This document shows, piece after piece, positions 26,408-27,378 of a DNA stretch of 27,378 nt. The position numbers were made by a program, and so were the translations under genes. Origin of the DNA: CAVTWS01 sp964390555 (GTDB lineage: Bacteria; Actinomycetota; Acidimicrobiia; Acidimicrobiales; SHLQ01); contig CAYMJU010000040.1 of NCBI GenBank assembly GCA_964390555.1, positions 1 through 27,378 of the forward strand, in the 5' to 3' direction. Every line of letters begins with the position of its first letter. Position 1 is the first letter of the stretch. The notes under the pieces were generated by a model. That model saw only the letters and a program-made list of their open reading frames with translations, did no database searches and was not told where the DNA came from.

Positions 26408-26770
26408 TCAGAGAGCGTTCAGGTCGACGAGCAATCGCTCGAGCGTGTTGAGATCGGGGCCGTCGTCGTCGGGCACGGCCGAGACGGCCACCAGCTCGTG
26501 GGCGACCAGGTCGCTCACCAGCACTCGCGCCACACCCAGGTGGACGTGGAGGTGAGCCGAGATCTCGGCGATCGACAACGGCTCGGAGGCGAGCGTGACG
26601 ATCGACAGCTGTTCACCGGTAAGGCGCGGCATCAGCTCGACACCGAGCTTCGTCGTCTCCACGAGCGCGTCGAGGGGCAGGTCGAGTCCGACCGATCTCG
26701 CCCGACCCTGGGTGAGAGCGTATTGTCGGACGAACCGGGCGGGCGGGTGGTCGGTCATGTCTCGTGTCAT
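26408..26770 (-). CDS. DUF742 protein (CvnC-like)
   Basis: The 120-residue product matches the DUF742 family found between roadblock and GTPase genes in conservons. It has V-R-Q-Y-A-L-T-Q-G-R near the start and a winged-helix-like region with L-S-I-A-E-I-S-A-H-L-H-V-H-L-G-V-A-R-V-L-V-S-D-L split across a helix-turn-helix. Its role is probably to link the roadblock protein and the GTPase; direct DNA binding has not been generally shown. The ATG at 26768-26770 overlaps the upstream stop codon as ATGA, which argues for translational coupling. An in-frame ATG at 26756-26758 (M-T-D-H-P-P) is a possible alternative start. Confidence 0.91.
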   Translation of the reverse strand: MTRDMTDHPPARFVRQYALTQGRARSVGLDLPLDALVETTKLGVELMPRLTGEQLSIVTLASEPLSIAEISAHLHVHLGVARVLVSDLVAHELVAVSAVPDDDGPDLNTLERLLVDLNAL

Positions 26771-27192
26771 GCAACAGGCAACGCGTTGTGCAGCTCGGCG
26801 ATCAGGGCTGGGGTAAGCGAGGCCCCCATGCGCCTCGCCAGCATCGTCATCTCGTAGCCGATCATGCCGACGTCGCAGTTCTTCCCCGCGAGCACTGCCA
26901 TGGAGGATCCGTCGCTGATCGAGATGAAGAACATGTAGCCGCCGTCGAGCTCCACGACGATCTGATTGACGTCTCCACCGCCAAAGCAGCGAGCGGCGCC
27001 GGCGGTCATGCTGGTCAATCCCGATGCGACCGCCGCCAACTGGTCGCCTCCGGCCCGACCGATGCCCGGCGACATGGCCATCAGCAGTCCGTCGGCGGAG
27101 ACCACCACAGCGTCGACCACGCCCGGGACCTTCTCGACGAGACCATTCACCAGCCAGTTGAGGTTCGTGGCCTCGGTGCTCAGGATTGACAT
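26767..27192 (-). CDS. Roadblock/LC7-domain protein (CvnB-like)
   Basis: The 141-residue product is a roadblock/LC7 protein, a small dimerising regulator of Ras-like GTPases. N-L-N-W-L-V-N-G-L-V-E-K-V-P-G-V and A-V-V-V-S-A-D-G-L-L-M-A are the usual first helix and strand, and G-G-G-D-V-N-Q-I-V-V-E-L and G-Y-M-F-F-I-S-I-S-D-G-S follow. In conservons CvnB normally follows CvnA, a sensor-kinase-like protein; that gene is not present in the 186 bases upstream that are visible. The ATG at 27190-27192 has GAGGAG at 27195-27200, rather close at two bases. A longer frame to 27312 runs through the 25-bp repeats and is not accepted as coding. Confidence 0.93.
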   Translation of the reverse strand: MSILSTEATNLNWLVNGLVEKVPGVVDAVVVSADGLLMAMSPGIGRAGGDQLAAVASGLTSMTAGAARCFGGGDVNQIVVELDGGYMFFISISDGSSMAVLAGKNCDVGMIGYEMTMLARRMGASLTPALIAELHNALPVA

Positions 27193-27217
27193 TGCTCCTC
27201 GTTCCCTATCATTCGTC

Positions 27218-27357
27218 GTCGTGCGCCAAATTCTCTCTCGTTGTCGTGCGCCAAATTCTCTCTCGTTGTCGTGCGCCAAATTCTCACTCGTTGGCGTCCG
27301 CCAAATTCTCACTCGTTGGCGTCCGCCAAATTCTCAGTCGTTGGCGTCCGCCAAATT
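27218..27357. repeat. Six tandem 25-bp repeats upstream of the conservon operon
   Basis: The motif GCCAAATT recurs at 27225, 27250, 27275, 27300, 27325 and 27350, exactly 25 bases apart. Five full units (27218-27342) and a partial sixth (27343-27357) are present. Units 1-2 carry GTCGTGC and TCTCTCG; unit 3 changes to TCACTCG; units 4-6 carry GGCGTCC; unit 5 has TCAGTCG. This ordered drift suggests stepwise duplication. The array is contiguous, without spacers, and begins 26 bases upstream of the roadblock start. It may extend no further, since the bases after 27358 do not match. Confidence 0.95.
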
Positions 27358-27378
27358 GCCGATCACATCGTGCTCGGG

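Noticed and set aside
27193..27312. N-terminal extension of the roadblock protein through the 25-bp repeats
   Set aside because: The roadblock fold starts at 27192 behind a Shine-Dalgarno, and the repeat period of 25 cycles through all three frames.
27218..27357. CRISPR array
   Set aside because: The repeats touch each other with no unique spacers and there are no cas genes.
27218..27357. Iterons of a replication origin
   Set aside because: There is no replication initiator gene or AT-rich region, and the surrounding genes are chromosomal housekeeping genes.

Overview
The window is a GC-rich, gene-dense stretch of an actinobacterial chromosome. Kgd without a lipoyl domain, GTP-type PEP carboxykinase, a UvrD2-type helicase with a C-terminal HRDC domain, a mycobacterial-type alpha-methylacyl-CoA racemase and a roadblock/DUF742/GTPase conservon all point to Actinomycetota. 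Acidimicrobiia is my best guess; this is inference from protein resemblance, since there is no rRNA in the window. I see no rRNA, tRNA, insertion sequence, prophage or CRISPR array, and no gene-free gap over 300 bases.

Layout. 1-2230 (+): the 3' end of an SDR dehydrogenase, a membrane-anchored YceI protein and an exported intradiol-dioxygenase-like protein. 2376-7459 (-): MFS transporter, DAK/FakA-like kinase and recG, divergent from rpmB. 7607-9867 (+): rpmB, a small cold-shock-like protein and pckG. 9895-14862 (-): a tight six-gene operon of alpha-methylacyl-CoA racemase, PIG-L deacetylase, Rv2466c-like thioredoxin-fold protein, SRPBCC protein, sulfatase and a small membrane protein. 14951-18049: alpha/beta hydrolase (-), ElaA-like acetyltransferase (+), PH/SHOCT membrane protein (-), GDT1 cation exporter (-) and minimal zinc metallopeptidase (-). 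18050-20920: uvrD2 (+) convergent with an exonuclease III (-). 20980-25684 (+): kgd followed by a redoxin gene. 25825-27192 (-): the conservon genes for GTPase, DUF742 and roadblock proteins, preceded by six tandem 25-bp repeats at the window edge.

The most important observation is the gene after kgd. Positions 24644-25684 form one reading frame interrupted only by an in-frame TGA at 25064-25066. That TGA sits exactly where a thioredoxin/redoxin fold carries its catalytic cysteine (Ser-Ser-Trp-[TGA]-Gly-Cys). Fourteen bases downstream lies a perfect 6-bp hairpin with a GGT-containing 5-base loop, as expected for a bacterial SECIS. I call it a selenocysteine-containing redoxin-TPR protein; ordinary gene calling would split it into two broken genes.

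A second theme is leaderless expression. Several genes have a TANNNT -10-like hexamer 6 or 8 bases before an ATG/GTG and no Shine-Dalgarno, including both genes diverging from the 59-bp xthA/kgd gap. These hexamers decide several of the starts given here. A third theme is the six-gene operon, whose combination of acyl-CoA racemase, deacetylase, mycothiol-family redox protein and sulfatase suggests an undescribed catabolic or detoxification route.
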